From positions 2,108,001-2,172,000 of the forward strand of contig NZ_CP121194.1 of assembly GCF_039993895.1 (NCBI RefSeq): a DNA stretch of 64,000 nucleotides, read 5' to 3'. This document shows, one piece after another, positions 26,987 through 36,602 of the stretch (position 1 is the first letter of the stretch; each line of letters begins with the position of its first letter). Source of the stretch: Edaphobacter paludis (GTDB lineage: Bacteria; Acidobacteriota; Terriglobia; Terriglobales; Acidobacteriaceae). Under the pieces are notes generated by a model that was given only the letters and a program-made list of their open reading frames with translations, was not told the origin of the DNA and ran no database searches. The translations under genes and the position numbers were made by a program.

Positions 26987-28851
26987 GATGCGCGTACCAA
27001 GGTGATTGTGATGATCTTAGAAGTTTCTCCAAGGTGGAACGAACACTGGTCGAAGTGGGGTGGGCCGAAGCGAGCAGGCGGATTGTTTGAGACGCCGACT
27101 GGCTCGCGTGGAATACCGATGAGATTGTGATCGAGCTTGTGGTTGCTGTTGATATCTTCATAAACGCTCACAGCATAGGTTCCGGGCGGGAGATCGGCAT
27201 CAATGCGGAGGTTCTGGGCGTTAGTAGGGATGGGAAGGAACCCCTGCCGGAGAGCTTTCTCGCGTTCACCAGGAAATCCAGATGATGAGGCAAAGATGAG
27301 ATAGGCCAGCTCGCCGCGTGCGTGTGGAGTGAGATGGACGTCGATGGAGAGATGCGCCTGCGGCTTGGATTGCGCCGCGAAGGCCATGGGAAGAATTGTG
27401 CTGAGGAGGAGCGGCATGAGTATCCGGCTGAGACGCCCCACGAGACCGGTCGTCGCGTGTCGGAATCGGATCAGGCTGGCGAGTTGGCCCCTGGTGCGAC
27501 CGTTGAATGGAAACCAGTTGATCTCGCGAGTGCGGCGGTCGCTTGTGAGCATAATGGTTCTCACGCGAGAAAAAGAGAGTAGGCCTTCGGGGCCGTGATA
27601 GCGACCATAGCCGCTCAACCGATTCCCGCCAAATGGGGCATGAGGATTTGCAATGGCACGGATGACATCATTGACGCTACAGCTTCCAGCAGAGAGTTGC
27701 GCGGCTATGCGACGGGCTCTCGCTTGACTATGGGTCCAGATGCTGCTGCTGAGCCCAAAATGACTTGCATTAGCAAGCGCAATCGCTTCGGCCTCGTCCC
27801 GGAAAGAGGCTACACAGAGCACGGGGCCGAAGGACTCTTCTGTAAGGATGCGCGCGTCGGAGGGAACGTCGCTGAGGAGCGTCGGCTGATACGCGACCGC
27901 GGCACGATCGTGCGGCCAGCGCAGCGTGGCGCCACGGGAGAGTGCGTCTTCCACCTGGGCACGAGGATCGGATTGGGAATTCTTAGACAGCGGGCAGAAG
28001 TCTGCGCCTGTATCAGTGTCGACGCGAAGCTTCATAATGCGCTGCTTCAAACGAGCGAGAAAGTCGTCATAAATGGAAGCTTCGATGTATGCGCGCTTGA
28101 CTGCAATGCACACGCGTCCGGCATTGGAAAAAGCGCCGTAGCAGATACCTTCAATAGCTCGATCAAGATGGCAATCCGCAAAGACGAGACTGGCATCCTT
28201 TCCACCCAGCTCAAGGATCATAGGGATGAGCTGCTTTGCGGCACGCTGCGCCACCTGCTGGCCGTGACGGCTACTGCCGGTAAAGAAGATGAAGTCTGGG
28301 CGAGCGTCAATGAGGGCTACGGATTGTTCGGGGCCGTCATGCAACACCTGTACCAGGTTGGGAGGTAGATTAGCTCTTGCGCAGAGCTTCGCGATGAGGG
28401 CCGCTGTTTCGGGCGTACGCTCGGAACACTTGAGAATCACTGCATTGCCTGCAGCGAGTGCAGTGATAAGCGGGATCACCGTTAGTTGAAAAGGATAATT
28501 CGACGGGCCGAAGATCAGAGCCACTCCGTGCGGTTCGAAAGATTTCTCGAAGCGTGCACCACGAAAGAAGAAAGAGGGCTTACCTATCTGACGCGAACGC
28601 AATATGCGCGCGGCGTAGGATTCGTAATAGCGCAGATGCTCTAGAGTGACGAGTACATCGCCAGAGAGTGCATCCAACAGTGGTTTTGAGGTTTCTCGCG
28701 CGATTGTGTCGGCTATTGATTCGCACTGAAGTGCGATTTCGCGGCGCAAATCACCCAGAATGGCACATCGGCGTGAGACAGGGATTGCAGCCCAGGCGGC
28801 CTGCGCCGCACGCGCGCAGGCAAGAATCTGGTCTGAAGTCGACAAATTCAT
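26983..28851 (-). CDS. Aldehyde dehydrogenase fused to a DUF2141 domain
   Basis: A 622-residue protein. Residues about 1-440 are a complete aldehyde dehydrogenase: GPSNYPFQLTVIPLITALAA, LELGGKDASLVF (catalytic Glu), NAGRVCIAVKRAYIE (nucleophile Cys) and EESFGPVLCV. Residues about 470-492 form a hydrophobic span (ILMPLLLSTILPMAFAAQ). Residues about 500-620 match DUF2141: GELAYLIFASSSGFPG, GTYAVSVYEDINSNHKLD, and GIPREPVGVSNN. C30 carotenoid aldehyde dehydrogenases oxidise the terminal aldehyde to the acid and often end in a membrane anchor. Here the anchor leads into an extra domain, probably on the periplasmic side. It overlaps both flanking desaturase genes by 4 nt. Confidence 0.88.
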   Translation of the reverse strand: MNLSTSDQILACARAAQAAWAAIPVSRRCAILGDLRREIALQCESIADTIARETSKPLLDALSGDVLVTLEHLRYYESYAARILRSRQIGKPSFFFRGARFEKSFEPHGVALIFGPSNYPFQLTVIPLITALAAGNAVILKCSERTPETAALIAKLCARANLPPNLVQVLHDGPEQSVALIDARPDFIFFTGSSRHGQQVAQRAAKQLIPMILELGGKDASLVFADCHLDRAIEGICYGAFSNAGRVCIAVKRAYIEASIYDDFLARLKQRIMKLRVDTDTGADFCPLSKNSQSDPRAQVEDALSRGATLRWPHDRAAVAYQPTLLSDVPSDARILTEESFGPVLCVASFRDEAEAIALANASHFGLSSSIWTHSQARARRIAAQLSAGSCSVNDVIRAIANPHAPFGGNRLSGYGRYHGPEGLLSFSRVRTIMLTSDRRTREINWFPFNGRTRGQLASLIRFRHATTGLVGRLSRILMPLLLSTILPMAFAAQSKPQAHLSIDVHLTPHARGELAYLIFASSSGFPGEREKALRQGFLPIPTNAQNLRIDADLPPGTYAVSVYEDINSNHKLDHNLIGIPREPVGVSNNPPARFGPPHFDQCSFHLGETSKIITITLVRAS

Positions 28852-30389
28852 GCGAGCGCTGGCTCAAGCGGTTTTGCAGCGGGATATGAGACCTCATATT
28901 GCTCGCAGATAAGGTTGGCTGAGATACGTGCCGACTCAAAGATGGTGGGGAGTCCGCTGCCAGGATGCGTGCCGCCACCCACCAAATAGCAATTCGAAAA
29001 CTCCTCGAACTCGTTGTGAGGGCGCATGTAGAGCATCTGGTCCCAGCTATGTGCCATGTTGAAGGTTGCACCAAGGAAGACTGAGTGGTTCTTCTCCCAG
29101 TCCTCAGGGGTGATGATCAGTTCGCGGCGAATATGCGGCGTGACGTCGCCGTAAGGTGTACGTTCGCGCAGAATGCGTAGGACGTATTCGCGGCATTGGT
29201 GCTTGTACTCATTCCAACTAATGCCGCTAGTGTTGTTGGCCACAGGGGCGAGAATGTAGAGCGCGGAGTGGCCCGCAGGTGCGCCTGACGGGTCTGTCTT
29301 GCCGGCATTACGGATGTACAGCGACATATCTTCCAAGGTTGCGCGACCGTGCGTGATGTCTTCGATGTTCTTTTTGTAGTTGCGCGCGAAGACAATTGTG
29401 TGGTGCTCGGCGTCATATTCACGATCGAGGCCGAGGTACATCATGAATGTCGAACATGAAAATTTTCGCTTGCGAAGACTTGATGGTTTGTGACGGCGAA
29501 GATCCTTCTCATCGAAAAGCATGCTCATGGCGTGACCGAAGTCGGCGTTGATCACAACATCGTCACAGTAGATCTTTTCGCCGCTGACAAGCTCGACGCC
29601 ACAAGCGCGACGTCCATCAAGGAGGATACGGGCGACTGGCGTGGAGGTGTGAATCTCAGCTCCTTCTTCACAAGCAACCTCGGCAAAGGCTTGGCTGATG
29701 CGGCAAAGACCACCCATGACGTGGTACACGCCATGGGCATGCTCCGTATAGGGAATCATGGTGAAGAGACCGGGACAATCCCACGGCGACATCCCAAGAT
29801 ATTTTGATTGGAATGTAAATGCGAGGCGGAGCTCTTCTGAGCGGAAGTAATCGGCGAGCACGTTGTGCAGCGACCGCCCTGCGGCAATATGGGGCACGGC
29901 CGCGAGTAGCGTGGGACTGATCAGGCTGGCGAGAGTACCATACGGCTGTTGCAGACACGGATACAGCTTTTTAAATCGAAGGCTCTCGCGCTCAAGGAAA
30001 TGATCGAAGCTGGCGCCTTCGCCAGGAAAATGCTTTTCGATCTCCGCCTTCATTGCCTCCGGGTCGGAGCGCGCAAGCATCGTCTTGTCTGGAAAACTAA
30101 GCGCGTACATCGGATCAAGCCGCTGGAACTGCAGGTAGTCCCTGGAGCGGCGCCCTCCTTCGACAAAGAGCTCATCAAGCAAGAACTTCATCATCAGGAA
30201 CGTCGGCCCGAGATCGAAGCTGTATTCACCCAGGCGAAGTTCCGCGTTACGCCCACCAATGACATCCTGCTTCTCGAAGACTTGAACGCGGAAGCCGCGC
30301 TTCGCAAGTAGCATCGCAGTAGCAAGTCCGCCAGGTCCGGCTCCCACGATCACGATGTGTCTTTTTTTATCGCTTTGCGCAAAGCTCAT
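28848..30389 (-). CDS. Phytoene/squalene-type desaturase (CrtN/CrtI family), first gene of the carotenoid operon
   Basis: A 513-residue FAD-dependent desaturase. It starts IVIVGAGPGGLATAMLLAKR then VQVFEKQDVIGGRNAELRLG, has YSFDLGPTFLMMKFLLDELF, and ends with the signature YLVGGGTHPGSGLPTIFESA. As promoter-proximal gene it probably performs desaturation of dehydrosqualene or squalene to a C30 polyene. No dehydrosqualene synthase (crtM) is within the window, so the precursor must come from elsewhere, perhaps from HpnCDE-type squalene synthesis. Confidence 0.9.
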   Translation of the reverse strand: MSFAQSDKKRHIVIVGAGPGGLATAMLLAKRGFRVQVFEKQDVIGGRNAELRLGEYSFDLGPTFLMMKFLLDELFVEGGRRSRDYLQFQRLDPMYALSFPDKTMLARSDPEAMKAEIEKHFPGEGASFDHFLERESLRFKKLYPCLQQPYGTLASLISPTLLAAVPHIAAGRSLHNVLADYFRSEELRLAFTFQSKYLGMSPWDCPGLFTMIPYTEHAHGVYHVMGGLCRISQAFAEVACEEGAEIHTSTPVARILLDGRRACGVELVSGEKIYCDDVVINADFGHAMSMLFDEKDLRRHKPSSLRKRKFSCSTFMMYLGLDREYDAEHHTIVFARNYKKNIEDITHGRATLEDMSLYIRNAGKTDPSGAPAGHSALYILAPVANNTSGISWNEYKHQCREYVLRILRERTPYGDVTPHIRRELIITPEDWEKNHSVFLGATFNMAHSWDQMLYMRPHNEFEEFSNCYLVGGGTHPGSGLPTIFESARISANLICEQYEVSYPAAKPLEPALA

Positions 30390-30612
30390 TCCTCCACCAT
30401 AGGGTCACCGCGTACTATTGTGGCTGGAGTTGAGCTCCTAAACGACAATCACTTGCTTCACGTGCAAAGAAATCAGTTTTGATTGCCGATTGGTAAAGAT
30501 GTCAAATTTCGCTACGCCGACGATGCGCCCTCCCCGCGATTTGGTGATTTAGCAGAGAACAGCACGGTATCACCGATCTGCACAAACAATAGTGCTCTGG
30601 AAAAGCTCGCCT

Positions 30613-31260
30613 TTACGTGGAAGATCCCGTAGTTATCACGACCGCAGTGCAAGGCGTTTCGACCAGACTTCGGTAGGCATGTTTCTGTAACGAATCGAAG
30701 TAGATGGAGTCGCCGGCAGAGAGCTGGAACGTTTCAACACCGATGGTCATCTCCAGTTTCCCCTCAATCAGGTAGAGTAACTCTACCCCCGGATGAAAAT
30801 GCGGTGTGACTTTCTCGTGAAGCAACGAATGAAAATGAGCCAGAAACCCATTCAGCTTCCGCTCATTTGCACGGAAGTCCAGACTTTCGAAGGACCACGG
30901 GACCGAAGACCCTTTGGGGTCGGATGGGAATATCCTTCGCTCATCACGACGTGAGATGGCCACAACGTGGCGCTTCCGCGGATCAGTGAAGAAGTAATCG
31001 AGCCCAACGCCGAAAACCAACGCAATACGCGTAAGCGTTGGTAGAGTGGGCACCAGCCGGCCATTTTCGAGACGCGACAGCATGGCTGGGGAAAACCCGG
31101 AGTGTTCGGCGAGTTGCGCGAGCCCCATGCTACGACGCAGGCGAAGGGTACGCAGCTTATCTGCAATCGCATATGGCCGAATCGACTCTTCCACTGTGGT
31201 AGTGTCGGTAGCTCTGGAAGAATGTTTCTCCTTTTTTCGCGGGTTGGACTGCTTCTTCAT
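30613..31260 (-). CDS. XRE-family regulator with cupin sensor domain
   Basis: A 215-residue transcription factor. Residues about 28-82 are a helix-turn-helix of the XRE type (LRTLRLRRSMGLAQLAEHSG, then SPAMLSRLENGRLVPTLPTL). Residues about 140-210 are a cupin (HFHPGVELLYLIEGKLEMTIG, then LSAGDSIYFDSLQKHAYRS) with HFHPG His residues that could bind metal. The N terminus is highly basic (MKKQSNPRKKEKHSS). It lies 223 nt upstream of the carotenoid operon on the same strand and is the obvious candidate to control it, but no operator was recognised. Confidence 0.92.
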   Translation of the reverse strand: MKKQSNPRKKEKHSSRATDTTTVEESIRPYAIADKLRTLRLRRSMGLAQLAEHSGFSPAMLSRLENGRLVPTLPTLTRIALVFGVGLDYFFTDPRKRHVVAISRRDERRIFPSDPKGSSVPWSFESLDFRANERKLNGFLAHFHSLLHEKVTPHFHPGVELLYLIEGKLEMTIGVETFQLSAGDSIYFDSLQKHAYRSLVETPCTAVVITTGSST

Positions 31261-31733
31261 AGACCACCTGTCATTTTAAATTGCACTTCGTCTTTACTCA
31301 CAATCAATTTTTTTTGCCTTACTGTCAATGATTTGAGTCGCGCCTCCAGCAGTTGCAACTCAGATATTTATCGAACGACTTGATTGGATTTGAGCCGACA
31401 GGGCTCAGTCAACTTCGTTTGCCCGATGATGTGCCGCAAAGCGAGCAAAGTTCATCTCGACCGCTTGTTCCGTGATGATGTGCTCCTCAGAATTCCGCTT
31501 CTCAAACAGCCGTGCAGCGGAGTAGCAGGTGAAGACATAAATCTCATAGCGAACGGTCATTTTCGGGAAGTGGATTTCATCAAACCGAAGCCCGGACCAG
31601 GTCCAGCTCTCGTAAGGAAATGCGCTAGTGGTGTGAACACTTTGAGTTGCGAAAGAAAACGGAGCCAGGGTTTGTCGTGTTTTTGCTTTGCTATTTCGAT
31701 GACTACCTCCCGTACCTAGCCGAACCTGTGCTC
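31261..31733. other. 473-bp gap without a supported gene
   Basis: Between the XRE-cupin start and the Nramp stop. The part next to the regulator (31270-31380) is A+T rich and probably holds its promoter. A plus-strand ORF at 31384-31719 begins with a non-ATG codon, lacks family features and is not supported. Confidence 0.4.
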
Positions 31734-33041
31734 CTACTTCGCAAAAAACGAGTACATCATCAGACCCGCCGAAATCGTCATTACTGCGAGAGTCGCAATA
31801 CTGATGACGTTACTCAGCATTCTGTTCGCATATTTCCCCATGATTTTGCTATTGTTTGCGATGATGATCAGCATGAAGATGATGGGAACGGACACGATAC
31901 CGTTGATCACCGCCGAGTAGATCAGCAACTTGATTGGATTGAATCCCAGATAGTTTTGGAGGACACCTACAGAGGTTCCCGCAAGCATGATCCAGTAGAA
32001 TCCGGGCGCCTGCTTGGGCGTTAGATCCAGTCCCTCATTCCACTCCAGCAACTCGCACAGCGCATAGGAGGACACAGCCGCGAAGATTGGGACCGCCAGA
32101 GCACCTGTGCCGATTACACCGGCCGCAAACAGTATCTCCGAGATTTTGCCGGCGTGGGGGAAGCTCTCGACCAACGGATCTAAAGCTCGTGCTGCTTGAG
32201 CGGACGTCGTGATGTCTCTGACTCCGTTGACGTAGAGAACAACGGCTGTTGTTTCGATGATGAACCAGGTGGCCACCTCAGAAGCGAACATGCCGATACT
32301 TGTGTCCCTCTGCATATCGGCCAGCAGTCTGCGTGCGCCTCCACTGCCGCCGTTGCCCGCGCGTCTTTCTTCGAGTTCTTGTGAGGCCTGCCAGAAAAAG
32401 CAGTATGGAGAAATCGTCGTGCCAAAAACCCCGACAATAATCATCAGGAATTGATAGTCAAACTGAATATGAGGAAGAAAGCTTGCTTTTATAACGGGTG
32501 TCCAATCTCGAGTCGCGATCAAGCCGGTGAGCATATACGCAAAAAGAGACAGCGTGAGCAGCTTCAACATTGGCGCATACGTGCGGTACTGCACAAAGAC
32601 CTCTAGCACGATAGCGATTGTCGCGAATAATAGAATGAAAAATGCATTTGGGATTGGCAGTAGCAGGTGTGCGCTATCGGCCATTGCTCCAAGGTCAGCT
32701 CCGAGGTTGATTGTGTTGGCTGCGATCAGCAGGAACACTATGCCGTAGAGAACATGCCTGGAATAGTGTTTCCGAAGTGTTGCGGCGATTCCTTGGCCGG
32801 TAACGAGTGCGATTCGGGCACTCATCTCCTGAACAGCGATCAGGAACGGCAACATGACGAGCGCCGTCCATAGTTGGCCTAATCCGAACTGCGCGCCAGA
32901 CTGACTATATGTAAGGATGCCAGATGGATCATCGTCGGCGGCGCCGGTGACTAAGCCAGGACCAAACAATCGTGCAATTCTATGAAGCCGCGCAAACCGC
33001 GGATGGGTAGAATAGTCCGCTTTGGCATGGCGACTTCGCAT
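31734..33041 (-). CDS. Nramp-family metal-ion transporter, non-canonical subgroup
   Basis: About 435 residues with 11 hydrophobic segments. TM1 carries LVTGAADDDPSGILTYSQSG, where canonical Nramp has DPGN; here the Asn position is changed (DPSG). TM6 reads GTTISPYCFFWQASQE, where canonical transporters have the MPH motif with the Mn/Fe-ligating Met. Loss of Met and of DPGN Asn argues against classical Mn/Fe selectivity; Nramp-related magnesium transporters show similar loss. ATG 33041 is used; a TTG at 33080 with a better upstream purine run would add 13 hydrophobic residues. Transcribed alone. Confidence 0.85.
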   Translation of the reverse strand: MRSRHAKADYSTHPRFARLHRIARLFGPGLVTGAADDDPSGILTYSQSGAQFGLGQLWTALVMLPFLIAVQEMSARIALVTGQGIAATLRKHYSRHVLYGIVFLLIAANTINLGADLGAMADSAHLLLPIPNAFFILLFATIAIVLEVFVQYRTYAPMLKLLTLSLFAYMLTGLIATRDWTPVIKASFLPHIQFDYQFLMIIVGVFGTTISPYCFFWQASQELEERRAGNGGSGGARRLLADMQRDTSIGMFASEVATWFIIETTAVVLYVNGVRDITTSAQAARALDPLVESFPHAGKISEILFAAGVIGTGALAVPIFAAVSSYALCELLEWNEGLDLTPKQAPGFYWIMLAGTSVGVLQNYLGFNPIKLLIYSAVINGIVSVPIIFMLIIIANNSKIMGKYANRMLSNVISIATLAVMTISAGLMMYSFFAK

Positions 33042-33358
33042 GAATAATACCGAAGCAAGGAGAGTGAAGATGCAGATCAACCCTCAGGATCCTCGCAACT
33101 TTGCAAGCTCTCAGTGACACTCATCACCCTTGCCGAAGGGGTTTACTCGAAGCCGAGGGCATCGATTGGATTGAACCGGAGACAAGCAGGATGTTAATGA
33201 TGCCGATGCCGTCCCATTAAGCAAGCCCGGTACTGAGAGTGGTCGTCAACGACGACCAACTTGGAAGGATAGACATGCGCGCAACTCATCATGGCGGGGG
33301 AGAGCAGATTTTCACCCAAAGGCCGAATACGCATCTTCATGACGGAACCCCGCTTAGA

Positions 33359-33942
33359 CGCCAGATTCAACTTCTTGAACAGGAATTATTGAATGAAATG
33401 ATCACAAGTCGGCAGTTGGAGGCCTTGCAGGGGCATGAAATCGAACTGGGCCTGTTGGCATGACCTCGAACCTGCACGGCCTGGAGGTAATCCAGGTATT
33501 ACGCGAGCCTCTTCTTCTGGCGGTTCACCGCGACCATCGACTCGCGAAAAGACGTCTGCCTGCACTCGAAGACTTGAGTGGTGAGCCCTTCATCACCTTC
33601 AATCCAGTGGACGGGAAATACTTCCACGATAAGGTTGATAGCTTGCTTCAAACCTCGGGCATTCGAGTCAATTATGTACAGCGAATCAGCCAGGTTCATT
33701 CGATCCTCGCCCTGGTAACCGCCGAACAAGGTATTGCCTTGGTTCCGCAGAGTGCGCGGGCTCTGCACTTCGAAGGAACTGTGCTGAGAAAGCTTAAGGT
33801 AAAGACCATCTATACAAAGTTGTTTTTCGCATGGAGAAAAGACAATGTGAATCCGGCACTTCCTGATTTTCTCCTCCTGATGCAGAAGCATTTCCCACTA
33901 CCAACCACCTCGACCTTAGAACGTCGAAGCTCAGGAGTGTAA
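33359..33942 (+). pseudogene. LysR-type regulator remnant (substrate-binding domain only)
   Basis: Two frames together give a LysR effector domain. The first (to stop 33463) has QIQLLEQEL and SRQLEALQGHEIELGLLA. The second (33460-33942) has GLEVIQVLREPLLLAVHRDH, EPFITFNPVDGKYF, ILALVTAEQGIALVPQSARA and LFFAWRKDNVNPALPDFL. The helix-turn-helix and linker are absent and the frame changes at about 33460, so this is a decayed gene. It might still be translated as a 160-residue orphan from ATG 33460. Confidence 0.7.
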
Positions 33943-33946
33943 CTGA

Positions 33947-33974
33947 TGGGTGGAGTCCAGACTCCCTCCACCCA
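33947..33974. terminator. Hairpin between the LysR remnant and the convergent glycosidase
   Basis: Perfect 9-bp stem TGGGTGGAG/CTCCACCCA with a 10-nt loop, lying between two convergent genes. It could serve both strands. No clear U-run is present. Confidence 0.45.
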
Positions 33975-34012
33975 CCCAGCCCTGCTTGCACTCGTGGAAA
34001 GATGGGTGGGAG

Positions 34013-36601
34013 TTACGGCCCCGGAATAGCAAACGTCAGCACGGCACCGATAGGCGCGTATTCTGCGCTTGCGCTGTTCGCCGCCGGGGTCATGTCGAAC
34101 TGCACCCGATAGGTTCCCGGAATACTGGAGTCCACGGTTGCACCCTCCACCTTGGTTAGTTTCCAGGGTGTGCTTAGATCTACGACAGCGCGATTGGGTG
34201 AGCTTGCATATCCAGTCAGCCGAAGTGTGCCGTTTGCGAAGTGCGCGGCCACTATTTTGAGATTCCTGCTGACTGCGCCCGGAGCAGGTTCTGGTTGAGG
34301 CACGGTGATCTGTATGCCCCCTGCGTAAGTGATTCGACAGATCGTATGGCCGGGCGGCACAGTGAGGCGAAGAGTCGCATGTTCATCCTGTGCCTGCTTG
34401 TGAAGGGTCGCTTTCACGCGGGAACCGTTGAGGGATGCGCCGGTCAGTTGGGCTCCGAGCGGAAGCTCGGGACTGAAGTCGAGCACGACCGGGGTTCCCT
34501 CATTGTCCAGTTGCAGTTCTAACCCGCGCTCGTCGCGCGTGAGGTGGACATTCAAGGACGAGCTTCCGACGTGGATGTGGCCAACATGGAGCACGTTCCA
34601 CTGAGCGGGTAGGTGAGGCGCAAAGCTCAGCCGGTGGTCCGCTGAGTGCACCTCGATTCCGAGGAGTCCATGAACAGCGCTGTTGAGATACCCGGCGGAG
34701 GACCAGGTCTGCTCGGGAACGGATTCGATCTGTGGCCCGAAAAAGCTGCCGTCGAGCACCTCGTGAAGATGGCCTTCGCTGTCGAGTCTGTGCCACGGAA
34801 GCAGTGAGTGCCAGAGATTCCAAGCGGCCAGCGGGCGGTGTTCCTTCCACAACGTTTCGGCAACGTTGGAAGAGCCAAGCGCTGAGACACTCCCCTTCGA
34901 ATACGAACTCGGAGCGAAGCTGGGCGCGAGTTCGGACATGCCGCGCGCCCCCCAATCGGTCTCGAACTCTGGAGAGGCAAGGCGATCCAGAACCTCATCG
35001 GCTTGCTGCTGCGAGAACACATCCTGCAGCAGGATGCCGCTCGGTCGGGAGCGCTGGTCGTAGATGGCCTTTCCGTTTCTCGTATGACCGGCCAACCAGA
35101 AGTGGTGCGTTGCATCCCAGTCCTCAGCCGCTACGGACGCTTGCGCTGCGGCCGCAGCCCGATCTGCTTTGGCAGCATCCTCGGCATGACCGGTGAGTTT
35201 TGCAAGCTGCGCGAAACCCCTCGCGGCACTAATCCACTGCGAAGACAGATCGAGTGAATCCCTCATTCGGTCCTGCTCGTTCTCCCCCTCTTTGCCTGGG
35301 GGAATCTGCGGAAGCATGGTGGTGGGGCTGATCACAGACTGGCAGTAGCGCCAGGCAGCTTCGACATTGCTCCAATGGGCCAGAAGAAATTCGTTGTCGC
35401 CCGTAGTGACAACATAATCGGCAAAGCCTGCGAGGTACTGAAATGTGATGTCGACGTGCACATACATATAGGGGTACTTGTGCAGCCAATCGATCATCCC
35501 GGCACTTTGCGACAGTTCGTGCCAGATCATGCCATTTGCAGGGTCCTGATAGCGCGTAATGAACGCAAGCTCGTCGCGGGCGCGGGTGTAGTCGCCAGCA
35601 GCGAGCAGACCTTGCATTGCGATCAGGCCATCGCCAGCGAAGAACCAATCATATTGCGGGCGACGCCCCATGCGGGACGGGCCATAACCGGCTACTTCCC
35701 CACAGCCCAACTGTGGGTTGCAGACCCAGGCCTGGTCGAGCGCAATTTCTGCCCAGGAGAGAGCGCGATTGATCTCCGCATCCGGAGTGAGGATCTGGAG
35801 CGAATGGGACAGCAGATCGCTGGTGTGCTCCGCTGCCTCGGAGATCAAGTGATCCTTGTTGGCTTCGAGTGAGAGGACCATGCCGTGAGACGGACTCGTA
35901 TGTGGCGCATCCAGCCCGAGGAACACCGTCGCGGCTGTCTCGCCATGATCAGACGGTCCGGGCTTGACGACAAACGTCACGCCCTTTTGTGGCTGGATTG
36001 TTCGATTGACAATCTCGTCATGCGCAACCGCCTGAGGAGAGGCGAGGATGGCCGAATAGCCATAGAGCGGCTCCTCTTCCACGTAGCCCGAAACAGAGTT
36101 ATCCCAATGAATGCTCTGGCCGCCGAGCGCACCTGGCCACATCAAGTTCAGGGAAGGCTCAAAGTGCACCGCTATGAGAATCTTCGACCTTCCTTGCACC
36201 TCGTACGTGATGATGGCGCCGGGCTGATGCTGCGGGATGAAGAGATGTTCGCGGACAACGAAGTCAGACCCGATGTAAACTCTCACGATCTCTGTGGGGT
36301 GATACTCGATGCGACGAAGCAGCTTGAGGCCGTCAATGGGGTTTACCAGCCCGGGTTCGAGGAAGCTGATCTGGTAATCGCTGAGTAACTGAAGCGGATA
36401 GGCCCACATGTCAAGCCCTGGCGAGGCATAGCCCATAAGAGCTGCCTGCTCTCCATGAGCTGCGACGAATCTTTGTGACTGCGACGAATCAGCGTTCCAG
36501 ACAAGCTCAGGGTTGGGAGTTGGCGACTGTGCTGCTACAGATGAGATACAGCCAACGCAGAATAGAAACAAATAAGTCCGAAAGGAAAAGATCGACCACA
36601 T
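34013..36601 (-). CDS. Exported six-hairpin glycosidase, glycogen-debranching/GH15-GH63-like
   Basis: About 862 residues from ATG 36601, with a signal peptide (FRTYLFLFCVGCISSVAA). The N-terminal half is a beta-sandwich typical of GH15/GH63/GH65-like enzymes (IEYHPTEIVRVYIGSDFVV). The central (alpha/alpha)6 barrel has GRRPQYDWFFAGDGLIAMQGLLAAGDY (WFxGDG, Asp), MIWHELSQS and KYPYMYVHVDITFQYLAG, as in amylo-alpha-1,6-glucosidase-like proteins. A C-terminal beta domain follows. Substrate is not determinable; it is probably an exo-acting periplasmic glycosidase. The frame is open to 36682, but that part overlaps the integrase relic. Confidence 0.8.
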   Translation of the reverse strand: MWSIFSFRTYLFLFCVGCISSVAAQSPTPNPELVWNADSSQSQRFVAAHGEQAALMGYASPGLDMWAYPLQLLSDYQISFLEPGLVNPIDGLKLLRRIEYHPTEIVRVYIGSDFVVREHLFIPQHQPGAIITYEVQGRSKILIAVHFEPSLNLMWPGALGGQSIHWDNSVSGYVEEEPLYGYSAILASPQAVAHDEIVNRTIQPQKGVTFVVKPGPSDHGETAATVFLGLDAPHTSPSHGMVLSLEANKDHLISEAAEHTSDLLSHSLQILTPDAEINRALSWAEIALDQAWVCNPQLGCGEVAGYGPSRMGRRPQYDWFFAGDGLIAMQGLLAAGDYTRARDELAFITRYQDPANGMIWHELSQSAGMIDWLHKYPYMYVHVDITFQYLAGFADYVVTTGDNEFLLAHWSNVEAAWRYCQSVISPTTMLPQIPPGKEGENEQDRMRDSLDLSSQWISAARGFAQLAKLTGHAEDAAKADRAAAAAQASVAAEDWDATHHFWLAGHTRNGKAIYDQRSRPSGILLQDVFSQQQADEVLDRLASPEFETDWGARGMSELAPSFAPSSYSKGSVSALGSSNVAETLWKEHRPLAAWNLWHSLLPWHRLDSEGHLHEVLDGSFFGPQIESVPEQTWSSAGYLNSAVHGLLGIEVHSADHRLSFAPHLPAQWNVLHVGHIHVGSSSLNVHLTRDERGLELQLDNEGTPVVLDFSPELPLGAQLTGASLNGSRVKATLHKQAQDEHATLRLTVPPGHTICRITYAGGIQITVPQPEPAPGAVSRNLKIVAAHFANGTLRLTGYASSPNRAVVDLSTPWKLTKVEGATVDSSIPGTYRVQFDMTPAANSASAEYAPIGAVLTFAIPGP

Positions 36602-36602
36602 A

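Noticed and set aside
27595..28368. 257-codon plus-strand ORF
   Set aside because: Lies inside the aldehyde dehydrogenase gene on the opposite strand and has no recognisable domain.
31384..31719. 111-codon plus-strand ORF
   Set aside because: Non-ATG start, no domain, and lies in a gap between minus-strand genes; kept only as an unexplained gap.
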